This document shows, piece after piece, positions 23,607-33,956 of a stretch of 64,000 nucleotides of DNA. Each line of letters opens with the position of its first letter. Within the stretch, counting starts at the first letter, position 1. The notes under the pieces were generated by a model, which worked only from the letters and a program-made list of their open reading frames with translations, searched no databases and was not told the origin of the DNA. Origin of the DNA: Apiotrichum sp. Y4204 (lineage: Eukaryota; Basidiomycota; Tremellomycetes; Trichosporonales; Trichosporonaceae); assembly GCA_025531455.1 (NCBI GenBank), contig JAMYHL010000001.1, positions 124,001 to 188,000 of the forward strand, given 5' to 3'. The translations under genes and the position numbers were made by a program.

Positions 23607-26199
23607 TTAGCGGTTGTAGATCTGCTGGTCAGCGGGGTTACATGTCTCTTCACTCACGTTCCAAGTGTCGCGCCACTGCCAGCCCTTGTGGTTGTTGACG
23701 TCGCCGTGGATGCCGAGAGCAAGGTCCTTGAACCACCAAAAGTTGATCACGACGGCGCCAGCCCACACACCGAATGCGATCAGGCGCGCTTTGGGCGAGA
23801 ACCGCGGGTTGTTGAAGAACCACAGGTCGAGGAGGTGGCCCGCCATGAGCACCGCAAAGTACAGTGTCGGCAGGTAGTGGTGCAGGTACGTCACGCGGCC
23901 CATGATCAGGAAGGGGGCAAAGTGGAGGAACCAGCCGAAGAAGGCCACCTTGCCGACGTACATCCAGTGGTCCCACTGTCCTGGGGCCCACTCGCGGTAC
24001 GAGCGCTGCATGCGGAGAATGTACCAGCCGCAGATGAGCAGGCTGAGCGGAACGCAGATGGAGGAGAACCACCAGATGATGGGCGTGCCGAGGAGGTAGA
24101 ACTTGATCTGGTCGTTGCCCCAGCCGCACATGCGGAGACCCAGGTGGAGGAACGGCCAGTCGAATGGCTGCGACGCGAGAATGTCCTCCTTGTCGGGGTC
24201 GGGCACGAGCGCGTTGTTCGAGGTCCACATGGCGACGTTCAGGTGGGAAAAGTCGCGCCAGAAGGGCGATTTGTAGAGCTTGGCGTTTCCGGGGGGCAGC
24301 TTGTCGTTCCAGTGCGACTCGACGTTCCAGTACGTGTGCACGTCCTTCTTGTTGTTCTCCTTGGTGCAGGTCACCTCGACCTGCTTGAAGCCCCATTGGG
24401 GGAGGACAGCGTTAGCGGCACGCAGGTAGCAGCCGAGATCCCTGTGGCGGAAGCGCATGCGGGTGGTGAGGGCGTGGATGCGACCGTCCTTCTCGAGCTC
24501 CGACTTTGAGCGCTGCGTGTCGTCGACAACCTCTACAGCCCAGTAGTCCGCGCTGTCGCCAATGGAACCGTTGCCGTAGCCCGAAACCTCCCACGCCTCC
24601 TTAGTTACCGGCGCATTGACACGGTGGGAGTGGAGGTTACGGGTGGTAGGCTCGTGGACAAGACGGATCACGTCGCCGTTCTTGAGGTACCGAATCTCGT
24701 TCTCGTCAATCGCCTCGTCCCACTTCGGAGTCACAAGCCAGTTGTTGTTGTCGTCCTTGTAGTGGTAGCACGTCACCTGCTGCTGGCCAGAGCCATCAGG
24801 GTAGCTCTGGACGTGCGAGTGGAGAAGACCTCCGCCGTAGCCAAAGTTCTTGAGCGTAATCTTCGAGCCGTAGGCGACCTCCAGCGGCGAGTTGGCAAAG
24901 TCGTTACCGATAAGGTGCGACTGGAAGAGCGAGCTCATCTGCGCGTCACCGGGTCCGGAGCGGTTGAGGACGAGGAAGTGGGCCTTGAAGCTCAGAGCGT
25001 AGACGCAGAACGGAATGAAAATGAGGGCGAAGATGCGCGCGAGCCAGTGGTTGATGTACGTGCGGAAAGACATTGAGAGGTCGCCAAACTTCTCCCACAG
25101 GTCCTCGATCGTGTAGAGACCAACGAGCGCCGTCGCAAACATCCCGACCCACTTGACCGAGCAGACGCAGCCGATGGACCAGCCGGTGAAGATGAGCCAC
25201 ACCCACCAGTCGTCGCCGAAGGGGTCGTGGCGCTGGTTGTGGAACTTGACGAGGCCGAGAGTTGTGGTGAAGGTGAAAAACAGAAGCATCGAGTCGAGGA
25301 GAATAAAGCGCGAGATGCAGAGCCATCCAACGTCGCAGAGAACGCACAACGTAACCCAGTGGCGGGTGAAGCGGGACCAGCCGAGCTCACCAGCGGTTAT
25401 CCATGCGAGGGGAACGAGAGCGACGCCAAACGTCGCCAGCATGACACGCATGGCAGTGTAGGGCACCTCCTCGGGGTATTCGACACCCGACTTGAACTCG
25501 AAGCCGCCGTTGTATCCGGAGAGAAGGCCCGCGAGACCGACGAGCATCTTGCCCAGCGGAGGGTGCACATCAAAGTAGAAGTCGCGGTTGATGTAGTGCG
25601 AGCCAAACTTGCCGAAATGTGCTTCGTCCCAGACGACATACTTGGCAGCACCGATGCGCCAGTAGCGCGTCAACATGGAGAGGAACGTGTAAACCCCGAA
25701 CCAGATGATCTCTTCATTCTCCTGGTAGATTCCACGCTGTGTGTCAGTGCAGCACATTGGATGCTGATCATTCATGTCGGGCGTTGCGCCGCGTGCGCGT
25801 GCACGCTGTTGCACACTGCGCACGCTGCGCGCGCTGCGCACATCGCACTCGACACAGCACACCGTCTCCGCGATAGCTGCAGCCCGCATCTCGCTCTTCC
25901 TCACTCACCCATCCCTCGACACGTTGCCGTGGGGGGAGGCCACGTCGTCCGCCGATACCGGGTCCGGCGCCATGGCCCTTGTCCCACTTGCCCTGGTCGT
26001 CCGGTGGGAGGTTGACCGGGGACTTTTCCTTCTCAATCTCCGAGTCCATGCTGAAGAGGGGGAGGTCCGACTCTAGTGCGGACGACTTGTCTCGTGCCGA
26101 ACCGTAGGCGGAGGGGGATACGCGCGTCTCCCACGGACGCGGGTCGGCAATGTCGTCGTCGTCGGTATACTGGGTGCGTCGATGGGTGGTCGACCGCAT
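23607..26199 (-). CDS. PMT2: Dolichyl-phosphate-mannose protein O-mannosyltransferase, PMT2 type
   Basis: Three exons: 26199-25909, 25736-23658, 23624-23607; 795 residues. It transfers mannose from dolichyl phosphate to Ser/Thr of proteins entering the ER. A hydrophilic cytosolic N-terminus is followed by a transmembrane stretch and the loop VVWDEAHFGKFGSHYINR with the catalytic DE pair and FYFDVHPPLGKM. The central luminal part has three MIR repeats (for example LLHSHVQSYPDGS and LHSHRVNAP). Several C-terminal membrane helices end the protein. The last intron is 33 nt, contains no stop and keeps frame, so retention adds 11 residues; its acceptor is CAGCAG, so a one-residue variant is also possible. 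The Thr-rich secreted proteins in this window are plausible substrates (inference). Confidence 0.95.
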
Positions 26200-27266
26200 A
26201 TGAGTGTGTGTCTGCGGATACGACGGCGCACTCGTGCGGTTTTATAATCGCCTGACGGAGGAGGCGTGGAAGGGTGTGTGTGTGGGAAGTGATGAAAACA
26301 AAGAGAACAAAGGGAAGTGGAAACTGCCGAGAAGCGGGAGAGCGAGGCAAGGGAAGACGGGTTAGGTGATCACTGCTGGGGGAAGGAAAGTGGGAGACTC
26401 TCGAATAGTGGGAGGAGCCGAAGAATGATGCGTGGGGTGGTTGGTGGTGTCGCTGGTGGCTGATGGATGGCGTTGTGACGACAAACGGAGACCCAAGAAC
26501 AGACAGAAGACAGAACAGAAACAACAGAAGAGCCAGTGGAATGCATAAGAGTGTGTGCATGGGGTGGACACGCACATGCATGCATACAGAGCTTGTGCAT
26601 CCATTGCCTTGGTGCAGCAGTGCTGCAGCTGTGCTGTGCTCCGTCTCATTTCCTGACACGTCGTTGCCGGCACCCCACCCAGGACGGACGGAGTCTGATA
26701 CAGCACCACACAGGGGCAGCGACTGCGCGTGCGGTCCGCTTCGGTAGAGGGCTGCGGGTGTTCTTTCCGCCCATTTCTCTCTCACCATGCATACACTGTT
26801 GGCACCACCAATGCGCCACTTTACGCCTGCTTCCATGTACAGTACATGTATGCATTCTCTGCAAATACGCATTTGTCGAGATGGCTATGCATGATACTGA
26901 GCTAGTTGGCATTGAAGATGAGACACCACACAAACAAAAACACATGCTGATCTGCTGCCGATCCTTGAGCTATACACAGCCGCGGGGGGACGCTAGAAGC
27001 CAGCGTGATCCTAGCGCGGATCCAATCCAGTCAGTCCAGTCATGGATGACGAGGCGGCGCAATGAAATGTGCGTGGACGGGACGCTACGATTTTCATTAC
27101 ACGGCCACGTTTAGTTATGTAAATACACGATACTATCACGTGATAATTTCTGCCGATCTCTCGATCTTCCGACTTCTTGAGATTGTCGAGCATCTCGAGG
27201 TCGGAAAAAAGATCAAGAGACCACCATCTCCGAACAACATCAACACACACCACCACCACTCCCAAA
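26200..27266. other. Divergent intergenic region
   Basis: Holds the promoters of PMT2 (-) and the mitochondrial gene (+). A minus-strand open frame runs in from PMT2 (26033-26872) but is low complexity and reads through the leader, so it is not called. A region of CATGCATGCA-type repeats lies near 26570-26590. Confidence 0.5.
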
Positions 27267-28005
27267 ATGTTCGCCCTCCGCCGCGCAGTATCCTTCCGCC
27301 CCGTGCGCGCGCTGCACACCACCCCGAGCCGTACGTCTATCCCCGCTTCTCTTACTCACCGCAGTCGCGAAGAAGGCCAAGCCCGAGGCGACGCTCGAGG
27401 TGGAGGAGGAGGTTGAGCTCGAGGACGACCTCTTCGGCTCGGTCGAGTCGTCTGCCGCGGGATCCTCGTCGCGCGCCGCGTACCGCGCCGAAGTGGCGGC
27501 GTCCATCCTCGACAAGAAGGCTACCCGTGTCGGCACACTGCGTAAGGTTATCCAGCTCTCGGATTCGGCAGAGGACCTCGAGGGCCTCGAGAAGATCCTC
27601 CGTTCGTGGCGTGTTGCCGGAATGCGGGTCACGAACCAGACCGCCACGGAACTTGTTGGTGAGTGCCGTCGACATGCTGCGGAGGGTAGGGAACTGGAAA
27701 GGCTGGTTGCACCTCGAACGGCCGTGACACCCAGGCCCTTCAGATGTGTGACTTCAGACGTGGTTCCGGAGATCGGGGACTGGGTGGCCGGCACCGAAGC
27801 CTCAGCCATAACTCTCCGCTTTGCCTCAACGCCACTAACACCAGGACGCTGCATCAAGCTCGGCCGTCCCGACCTCGCAAAGAAGTACATCAGCGACCGC
27901 TTGCAATGTACGTTTTCTATCTGCTTATCCACACTAACGGCAGACGGCGTGCCGCCACTGGCTGCGAACATGGAGGCCAAGCTCGAGAAGAGCCTCCAGG
28001 CATAG
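27267..28005 (+). CDS. Small predicted mitochondrial protein, function unknown
   Basis: Four exons: 27267-27330, 27365-27658, 27845-27907, 27944-28005; 160 residues, phase kept throughout. The N-terminus (MFALRRAVSFRPVRALHTTPS) is a clear mitochondrial presequence. An acidic segment (EVEEEVELEDDLFGS) follows, then an all-helical region. The end, LVGRCIKLGRPDLAKKYISDR and YGVPPL, resembles a pentatricopeptide-type helix pair as found in several mitochondrial gene-expression factors. A role in mitochondrial ribosomes or RNA handling is therefore possible but not shown. I do not recognise the exact family. Confidence 0.75.
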
Positions 28006-28685
28006 AGGATGTGACACAACTGCATTGGGCGGATTGGGATCTTCGGGGATTGGGGGGGAGGGGGGGGGGGGGGGGGGAATGGGTAGGGAGGGATGCTGAC
28101 TCTGACGGACTTCTGACCGGTCTGACCGCCCATACATTACTGAGTATTTTTGGCTTTATGATGCTGCACTTGGCGGGATTGGGCTCTGAGCGAGGTCGGA
28201 GTGGAAGAGTGAAGGGGGGATGCTGACCTTGAAGAAGACGTACCCATTCTTACAAGGCGGTTTCGACCGCGGGTGCGCTATCGAACACGGAACACTGCTT
28301 GCATTATGACATGCCCAAATCGAGGGATTGAGAGGTGCCATCGGCCAGGTGGTGCGCCTAGAGAAGGGGTGCAGGCTAATCAGATCGCGAACCGATTGAG
28401 TGAGGCGGTGATTGCCTGATCTAGGGGTCTGATGAGACGTGCATACCCGCAACACTCACGATCCAGTGAAAGTCGTGGTCCAGCAGCCAGTGCGGGCGGA
28501 AGGCCCCGGCTGAAGCACCGCAGATGATTCTCGTTCTGCTACTCACTGCGAAGCAAAACAGTACTATGTCTCACACCGACCACATCTACGGTGATTCTAC
28601 GTTTATGACTAGGGCTGCTACTAACATGAAGGATGCTGGCTTACCCGCCGCTTACAGGAGTAGTCACAAGCAACTCATGGTGGTC
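28006..28685. other. Start of the accessory region, no intact gene
   Basis: From the end of the mitochondrial gene to the decayed copy of the cysteine-rich family. Fragments such as CCACATCTACGGTGATTCTAC (28576-28596) resemble the sequence downstream of gene B near 30545, so part of the duplicated unit may extend here. Confidence 0.45.
28052..28077. repeat. Long G homopolymer (G7-A-G18)
   Basis: Seven G, one A, then 18 G, about 46 bp after the stop codon of the mitochondrial gene. It can form G-quadruplexes and is prone to length errors in sequencing. Confidence 0.9.
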
Positions 28686-29160
28686 TTATAAAGAGGTTGC
28701 GACGAGGAACACGCCGGCCGATATGTGCTTCCTTGAGATCGCCCATTCCTACTTCTCCGATTTCTCACTGCATTTGGGCTCCATTACTCACCTTGGTGCT
28801 GCTCACTACCATCCCTACCCCACCCGGATGAAACACGAGGGCGTTGCGGGGTTGGGCTTGTTCATGGCCTTCCCTTGTTCGAGGCACTGCGTGGTAAAGC
28901 AGGGTCGCTACCGCGCTAACATCCTTGATCAATTTGGCTCAGGCAAATCGTCAACGAACGCGATCTGACGACTACTGTACTGGTATGCGATGTCGCGATT
29001 TCTGCGGAACAGAGTATCCTCTGCGACTGACATTGCTTAACCTTCCGTCACTTTCGCATTCGTCCCTGGCCTTGGTGGCTAGCGATCTAACTGCTTCTCG
29101 TGTTACCCGAAGTCAAAGTGCATATATGATAAAGGAGAACTGTTTCCGCACCTGTCTCCA
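28686..29160 (-). pseudogene. Decayed copy of the eight-cysteine GPI protein gene
   Basis: Read on the minus strand, the last exon codes HISAGVFLVATSL then stop (28688-28686), matching the tail of genes A and B (ISLSAAGLVIAATSLL). It is preceded by a donor of the same type (SSTK|GTGAGT near 28797, compare SSAN|GTGAGT). Upstream, the frame QCLEQGKAMNKPNPATP aligns with QQKCNVLGKKVDKPAPAPP of gene A, but stop codons and lost cysteines follow, and no signal-peptide exon is present. It is a truncated relic lying directly downstream of gene A. Confidence 0.6.
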
Positions 29161-29214
29161 ACAAGCCCAGTCAGCATCGAAGGATAACAGTGCATGTATT
29201 GATTGGCATTGATA

Positions 29215-29895
29215 CTACAGAAAAGACGTCGCTGCGACGACCAAACTGGCCGCGCTCAGGGATATGATGGTGTGGATCTGTACTCGGTGAGCATTACCCA
29301 GCTAACAGTCCGACCAGTCCTCCAGACTCACATTGGCGCTGCTCACTGTCTTTCCTGGTGCGCTGTTACGACTGTTACTCCGGAGGGGCGGCGCAGGGGC
29401 GGGCTTATCCACCTTTTTACCCAATACGTTACACTTCTGTTGGGTCGCGAGCAATGCCTCGTCGATACTTCCCCGTGTGACGGTGCCAACACATGCGTCG
29501 CAGCGGGCCGAGTGGTTGAGAATCTCTGTCTGCAATTGTCAGAGTGCGATACACGGAAAGTGGGTCACGACATGGGACATACGTTGCACACTACATCGGC
29601 GCATTCGGGATGGTCCAATGGTACGGTCATGGTGCCGTTCAGACCTATCTCGAGTTTGAACTTGCCGCAGGCGTCCAGGATAGGGAAGGCAGGCTCGCAG
29701 ACGTCCAGACAGCCTCGCTGCTTGGCTACAGTTCTGTACTGGTCCTTAGGGAGGTCTCTGCTCATAATGACTGAGACGCCATTGTGTGAGACAGGGTTTG
29801 CCCAGACGGTGGCGGCTAGACTGTTAGCTGTGACCTGCAGCGAGCGAACTCGGGTACGTACCGAAAGTGGTGAGAAGCACGGTGTGGAAGAGCAT
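29215..29895 (-). CDS. Eight-cysteine secreted GPI-type protein, family member A
   Basis: Four exons: 29895-29862, 29815-29583, 29529-29332, 29277-29215; 175 residues. The signal peptide MLFHTVLLTTFAATVWANP is split by intron 1 after exactly 34 coding bases. The mature part has eight cysteines in the order C-x3-C, C, C, C | C-x2-C with one Cys on each side (GCLDVC, DAC, PEC, VVC, ARCDAC, QKC), with intron 2 just after the fourth motif. A Pro/Ser/Asn linker follows, and the last exon codes only a hydrophobic tail, IHTIISLSAASLVVAATSFL, typical of a GPI signal. The predicted product is a small cell-wall or membrane-anchored protein. No known domain is recognised; the layout is reminiscent of small fungal cysteine-rich surface proteins. 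A TATA-like box (CCATAAAGG, minus strand) lies about 45 bp upstream. Confidence 0.8.
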
Positions 29896-30672
29896 GTTGG
29901 GAATGGGTATGTTGAAGTGAAAGGACGAAACAGGGCACCTTTTATGGTATGACGAATGTATGCATGTGCATGCCACTAACACTGCCTGGACGATTGCCTT
30001 CCAAGGTAAAGTTTGCGGCTGCCGCTCAGATCTGCATCTTGAAGCTTATCTCTGATCTTTGAAACAGCGCGTACAGCAATACACAGCAGAACGCATCGCC
30101 CTCCGCGATGCCGTGACATAATGCCGTTCCGATTCTACACAGGAGAGCGATCGTGGAACCGCACAAAAAATAGGCGGAAAGCCAGAGGGAAAAAGCCGCC
30201 GCAGACAACTACAGTGCCTTACTCCTGTACCGGGCCCTCAGCCTACAACCCAAGGGAGTTGTGGATGCTGCCAGCAGGCTGCTACAAGCTGCTGTTGCCT
30301 CTATGCATGAACAAGAGCAAGCTGACAGACATGGGGGTGACCTGATGGTTTGGGGAGATCTTTGCGCTCCGATTTTACACTCGGAGACTTTTACTCAGGG
30401 CATTCTGCATCCGTCCATGGAGTAGAGATTACCCACATGACTCAAATTCGACAGAAAGCGATAGCGATTCGACCTAGGGACATTGTGCGAACCCATGTAT
30501 TGCTAACCACTGCAGGAAAGTGCAGTCCAAGGTTTAACATCGACGACATCTACAGTGGTTCTACAGCACCTGTCTTGTGGAGGACTAATTTAATCGACTT
30601 TGTGCACCTGTCTACAACAAGCCCTGTACGGGGTGTAACAGTGAAGTCAATTCTCAGATCTCCAGAATGGTG
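29896..30672. other. Spacer between family members A and B (duplicated)
   Basis: Promoter of gene A and 3' region of gene B. About 30026-30120 is nearly the same as 31510-31606, and 30385-30420 resembles 31995-32030, so the spacer belongs to the tandem unit. No gene is seen. Confidence 0.55.
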
Positions 30673-31606
30673 TTACAGAAGAGAAGTCGCTGCGATCACC
30701 AGACCGGCCGCGCTGAGGGAGATGATGGCGTGGATCTGCACACTGTGAGCATCACCTTGCTAAAAGGCCGACCAGTCTCCATATCACCAGATCACTCACA
30801 TTGGCGTTGCTCACCGCCCTGCCCGACGCGCTACTCTTGTCTTTGTTACTACCGAGCGGTGGCGCGGGTTCGGGTGTGTCCACGTGCCTGCCCCGCTTAT
30901 TACACTCTTCCTGGTAGTAGCGCGCGTTCTCATTGATGCTTTCCAGTGTCATGTCGCGCATACACGCCTCGCAGCGGGTCAAGTGGTTGATAAAGTCCGT
31001 CTGCAATTGTCAGTGTGCGACCCAGTGGAGAGTCGGAAAAGCGTGATCCCTCACGACACGGAACGTACGTGGCAGATAACATCGGCGCATTCGGTGTGGT
31101 TCAAGGGCTCGACAGATCTGGTGCCGTTTGGATATATGTCAACGGCGCTGTAATTGCCACAGGCGTCCGCCATTGGGAAGACGGGCTTGCAGACTTCCGT
31201 ACAGTTGGCGGAACTGGCTCCGTACTTGGGCCTCCCAAAACCAGCGTATGCACGGGTAACGGACTGGGAGGGAGCGGGGGCTTGAGAAACGGGATCTGCC
31301 CAAGCGGTGGCGGCTAAACAGTTAGCTGTGAACTACAGCCAGCAACTCCAGACACGTACCGGAAACGGTGAGTAGCACGGTGTGGAAGAGCATGATGGAT
31401 ATGATGAAGTGAGAGAACATCGTAGCAGTGTTCCTCTTATAGTTTGGAACGAGTGGGAGCAAACCGCTGTCTAAGCGCTGTCCTCTAAGAGTAGGTTTGC
31501 AAACTTTGGCTCAGATCTGCATCCTGGAGCTTATTCTGATCTCTGAAACACCACGTACAGCAATACACAGCGAAAAATCATCGCCCCTCCACGATGAGAT
31601 GTCATG
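30026..31606. repeat. Approximately 1.5-kb tandem segmental duplication
   Basis: Matching landmarks recur 1.46-1.6 kb apart: the last exons of genes A and B (29215 and 30673), the block at 30026-30120 and 31510-31606, and the block at 30390 and 31999. Both genic and intergenic DNA are duplicated in direct orientation, so the event was a tandem duplication and not retroposition. Confidence 0.75.
30673..31393 (-). CDS. Eight-cysteine secreted GPI-type protein, family member B
   Basis: Four exons: 31393-31360, 31313-31069, 31000-30800, 30735-30673; 180 residues. Closest relative of member A, with identical exon architecture (34-nt first exon, phase-1 first intron, then two phase-0 introns, 63-nt last exon). 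The signal peptide is MLFHTVLLTVSAATAWADP. The cysteine array is NCTEVC, DAC, TEC, VIC, TRCEAC and EEC. There are two or three N-glycosylation sites (NCT, NYS, NHT). A Pro/Lys/Ser linker precedes the tail IHAIISLSAAGLVIAATSLL. A TATA-like CTATAAG lies at 31436-31442. Location at the cell surface is inferred from the signal peptide and tail. Confidence 0.82.
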
Positions 31607-33342
31607 ATGCATCCGAGCTCCTGTCATAATGTGTCCGAGATCGGTGCACGCGCCGGACAGCCCCAGATCTCCTTACTAGAGTTCATCTGCGACATCCCGT
31701 CTGCGATTGGCAGAGCGCTTCCCGCACTCCCGTGATCCTGTGTTTGTATCTCGGCCCGAGATCTATCGAGTGGGCGGTCAAGTTTACGGTTTAGGCTGAA
31801 ATGACAACAGCGCGATAATCTCGGAGGAAACGCGTGGGAGGACGCTTGTCACAATCTGCACCGCATGATCATGCTGTTCAGATCACCGCCGTCGCCCTTG
31901 ATCTCTTTAGTTCTCGCCAGGTGTCAACCTTGTCGCCATGCGATACCTTCGCGAACAAGCAGACACAAGTTGGTTGAGATAGTGTATTCTCGGAGGCTTT
32001 ACTCAGGGCATTCTGCACCCGTCCATAGGGATCGGATTGTCGTAGCACTCAACTTCGACGGTGAGCGCGCCGTGAGATTGGCAGCAATCAACGACAATTA
32101 CATTTCACAACACTGTCGGGAGAACATTACAGAAGGAATACAGTGATGGCGATATCCATCTGGCCTAGGGGCATTGTGAAAGCCTTTGTTGATCAGTGGC
32201 ATTCCATTGTGATGCTGAAGGAAACCCACAGAGGTAGCATTACGTTCCCAGCACAGCTCCTCATAAGCGGCCAGCGATTTCCACAACAGTACATCTGCGA
32301 GCACTAATACAGTGATATCTAAAGAAGTCCCACAACCACAGCGGCACCGACGGAGGCCAACCGAGATGGTAACGGCCTGTTCGTGTCAGTCACTACTCCT
32401 TTCTCATTCACCACCATGCCTCATCAGAAGTAATAGCACTAAAGACACTCACTGCGGCAGTGCTTTGCTTTCGGGCGCACCAATGCTTTAACCCCTCCCT
32501 TAACAGATACGACAGTGACCTGTCACATACTGTCACCATGATGCTGTTGCTGGTTTCGCCTCTCAGGATGCGACACGCGCCGTTTGCCATCGTGTGGTCT
32601 ATGTACAAAGGGCCCCGTTATACCTATGGATAGACGGAACGCAACTCGGTCCGTTTCGGGCCACATCCGCGTCCTCAGAGGCGCGGGAGGCAGTTGATGA
32701 GCCGCTCACCTCTCCGACGTTGAAACACGTTCATAATTCTCCATGCTACGCGTGCGCAACTGACAGTGCGCACCGCGGTGGCGGTCACCGGAGACTTCAC
32801 ACCGACAAGCCCTCGGTGATCAATCAACGCTATCGCACACGGAGCATTCTCAGAAGAAGCTTCCGTTGGGACCTGCTACTTTACCGTGTTGTGTGACATA
32901 CGTCTTAGCAGCTCCTCAAGTTCCGTCTTTGTATGATTACCTCGGCTACATAGCACAGATATGTCCCCATACCGGTGTGTGGGTGGAGTGCCGTTGTGTC
33001 CGGCCACCCAATGCGAGTCTTGGTTGGCTGGGACGCGTTCACAGTCTATGTAAGTCCACTGGTGCAGCATATTTGCTCTGAATAGCCGGCCAAGACTGTC
33101 CAGTGTGTCCGACAATCACTTCCTTTGATTCATTCCGATGCCTTTGGCCTTGCCATTGGTCAATAGTCAATGAACACCGACATTCCCCGCAAGCTTATCT
33201 CGATCTCTCGGAATCTTGCATCAGACATTATTAACGGTGAAACATGACACACCCGATCTTGGCTTATCAGTATCACATCTTGTGCTTGACCACCCCGAGC
33301 ACATTTTGACCATGTCAGGTTGCTTCACGCGGCCTCTCTTTC
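31394..33342. other. Unassigned, degenerate continuation of the duplicated array
   Basis: The segment near 31999 repeats landmark sequence from 30390. No further intact family member is found, though a minus-strand frame at 32304 begins MLADVLLWKSLAAYEEL, weakly like the signal exons of the family. Nothing else can be supported. Confidence 0.4.
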
Positions 33343-33956
33343 TTACATGTACAGAACCGCGGCAACGGCGGTGGCGATGCAGATAAAGGCAAGAGGGACG
33401 ATGCGGGGCTATGTAATTGCGTCAACACCCTCGTTTATGCCGATACCATTGTTGCAGCTACTTACCGCGGCGTGGTTGGACATCGACTGGTCTGCAACGC
33501 ATGCGAGCTCCAAGTTGCGCGCAGACTTGTTGGCTGCGTCGGGAGACATTCCAGTGCACATGTTGCATTTGATGAATGAGCTGGCCGTATCCTTCTAGGC
33601 AAGGTCAGCTAGATGAGTCAGAGAGTGGGAGAAGTTCAACTGGTTGGGAAGGGATGAAACAGTAGTAGCTCCCGACTGCTGAAAGCTACGGTAGATACGT
33701 ACAGCACAGATAGCGTCCCGGCACCGCTTGTCCGGGTTGGGGCAGCTCCCAAAGGCGTCTTTGACCGGTTGACAGTCGGCGTCACAGCGACTCGGGTACG
33801 TGAAGGACTTGACGCTGACGTCTCCCTGATATCCCATCCATTCGGGGAAGTCGATAGTGCCGGCCGTGACACTTGCGGCTGTAAGGTAGTCAGTCGTGGT
33901 TTCAGGTCATGAGGGTGCATACCGAGCGTGGTGAGGAGTGCTATGCGAGCGAGCAT
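33343..33956 (-). CDS. Eight-cysteine secreted GPI-type protein, family member C
   Basis: Four exons: 33956-33923, 33878-33703, 33594-33466, 33408-33343; 134 residues, the shortest member. The first exon is again 34 nt and splits the signal peptide MLARIALLTTLAASVTAG. The cysteine order is kept (RCDADC, SCP, RCRD, ICA, KCNMC, ACV), with intron 2 directly after the fourth motif. The Pro/Ser linker is almost absent. The last exon codes PRIVPLAFICIATAVAAVLYM, which looks more like a membrane segment or a GPI signal with an extra Cys. Sequence identity to A and B is low, so homology rests on cysteine spacing and intron positions. Confidence 0.75.

Noticed and set aside
23688..24509. Plus-strand frame of 273 codons
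   Set aside because: Antisense shadow of PMT2.
26033..26872. Minus-strand open frame of 279 codons running upstream of PMT2
   Set aside because: It overlaps the first PMT2 exon in another frame, is low complexity and has no domain; it lies in the leader and promoter.
32098..32304. Minus-strand frame beginning MLADVLLW, like the signal exons of the cysteine family
   Set aside because: No intron at the family position and no cysteine pattern follows; the likeness may be chance.
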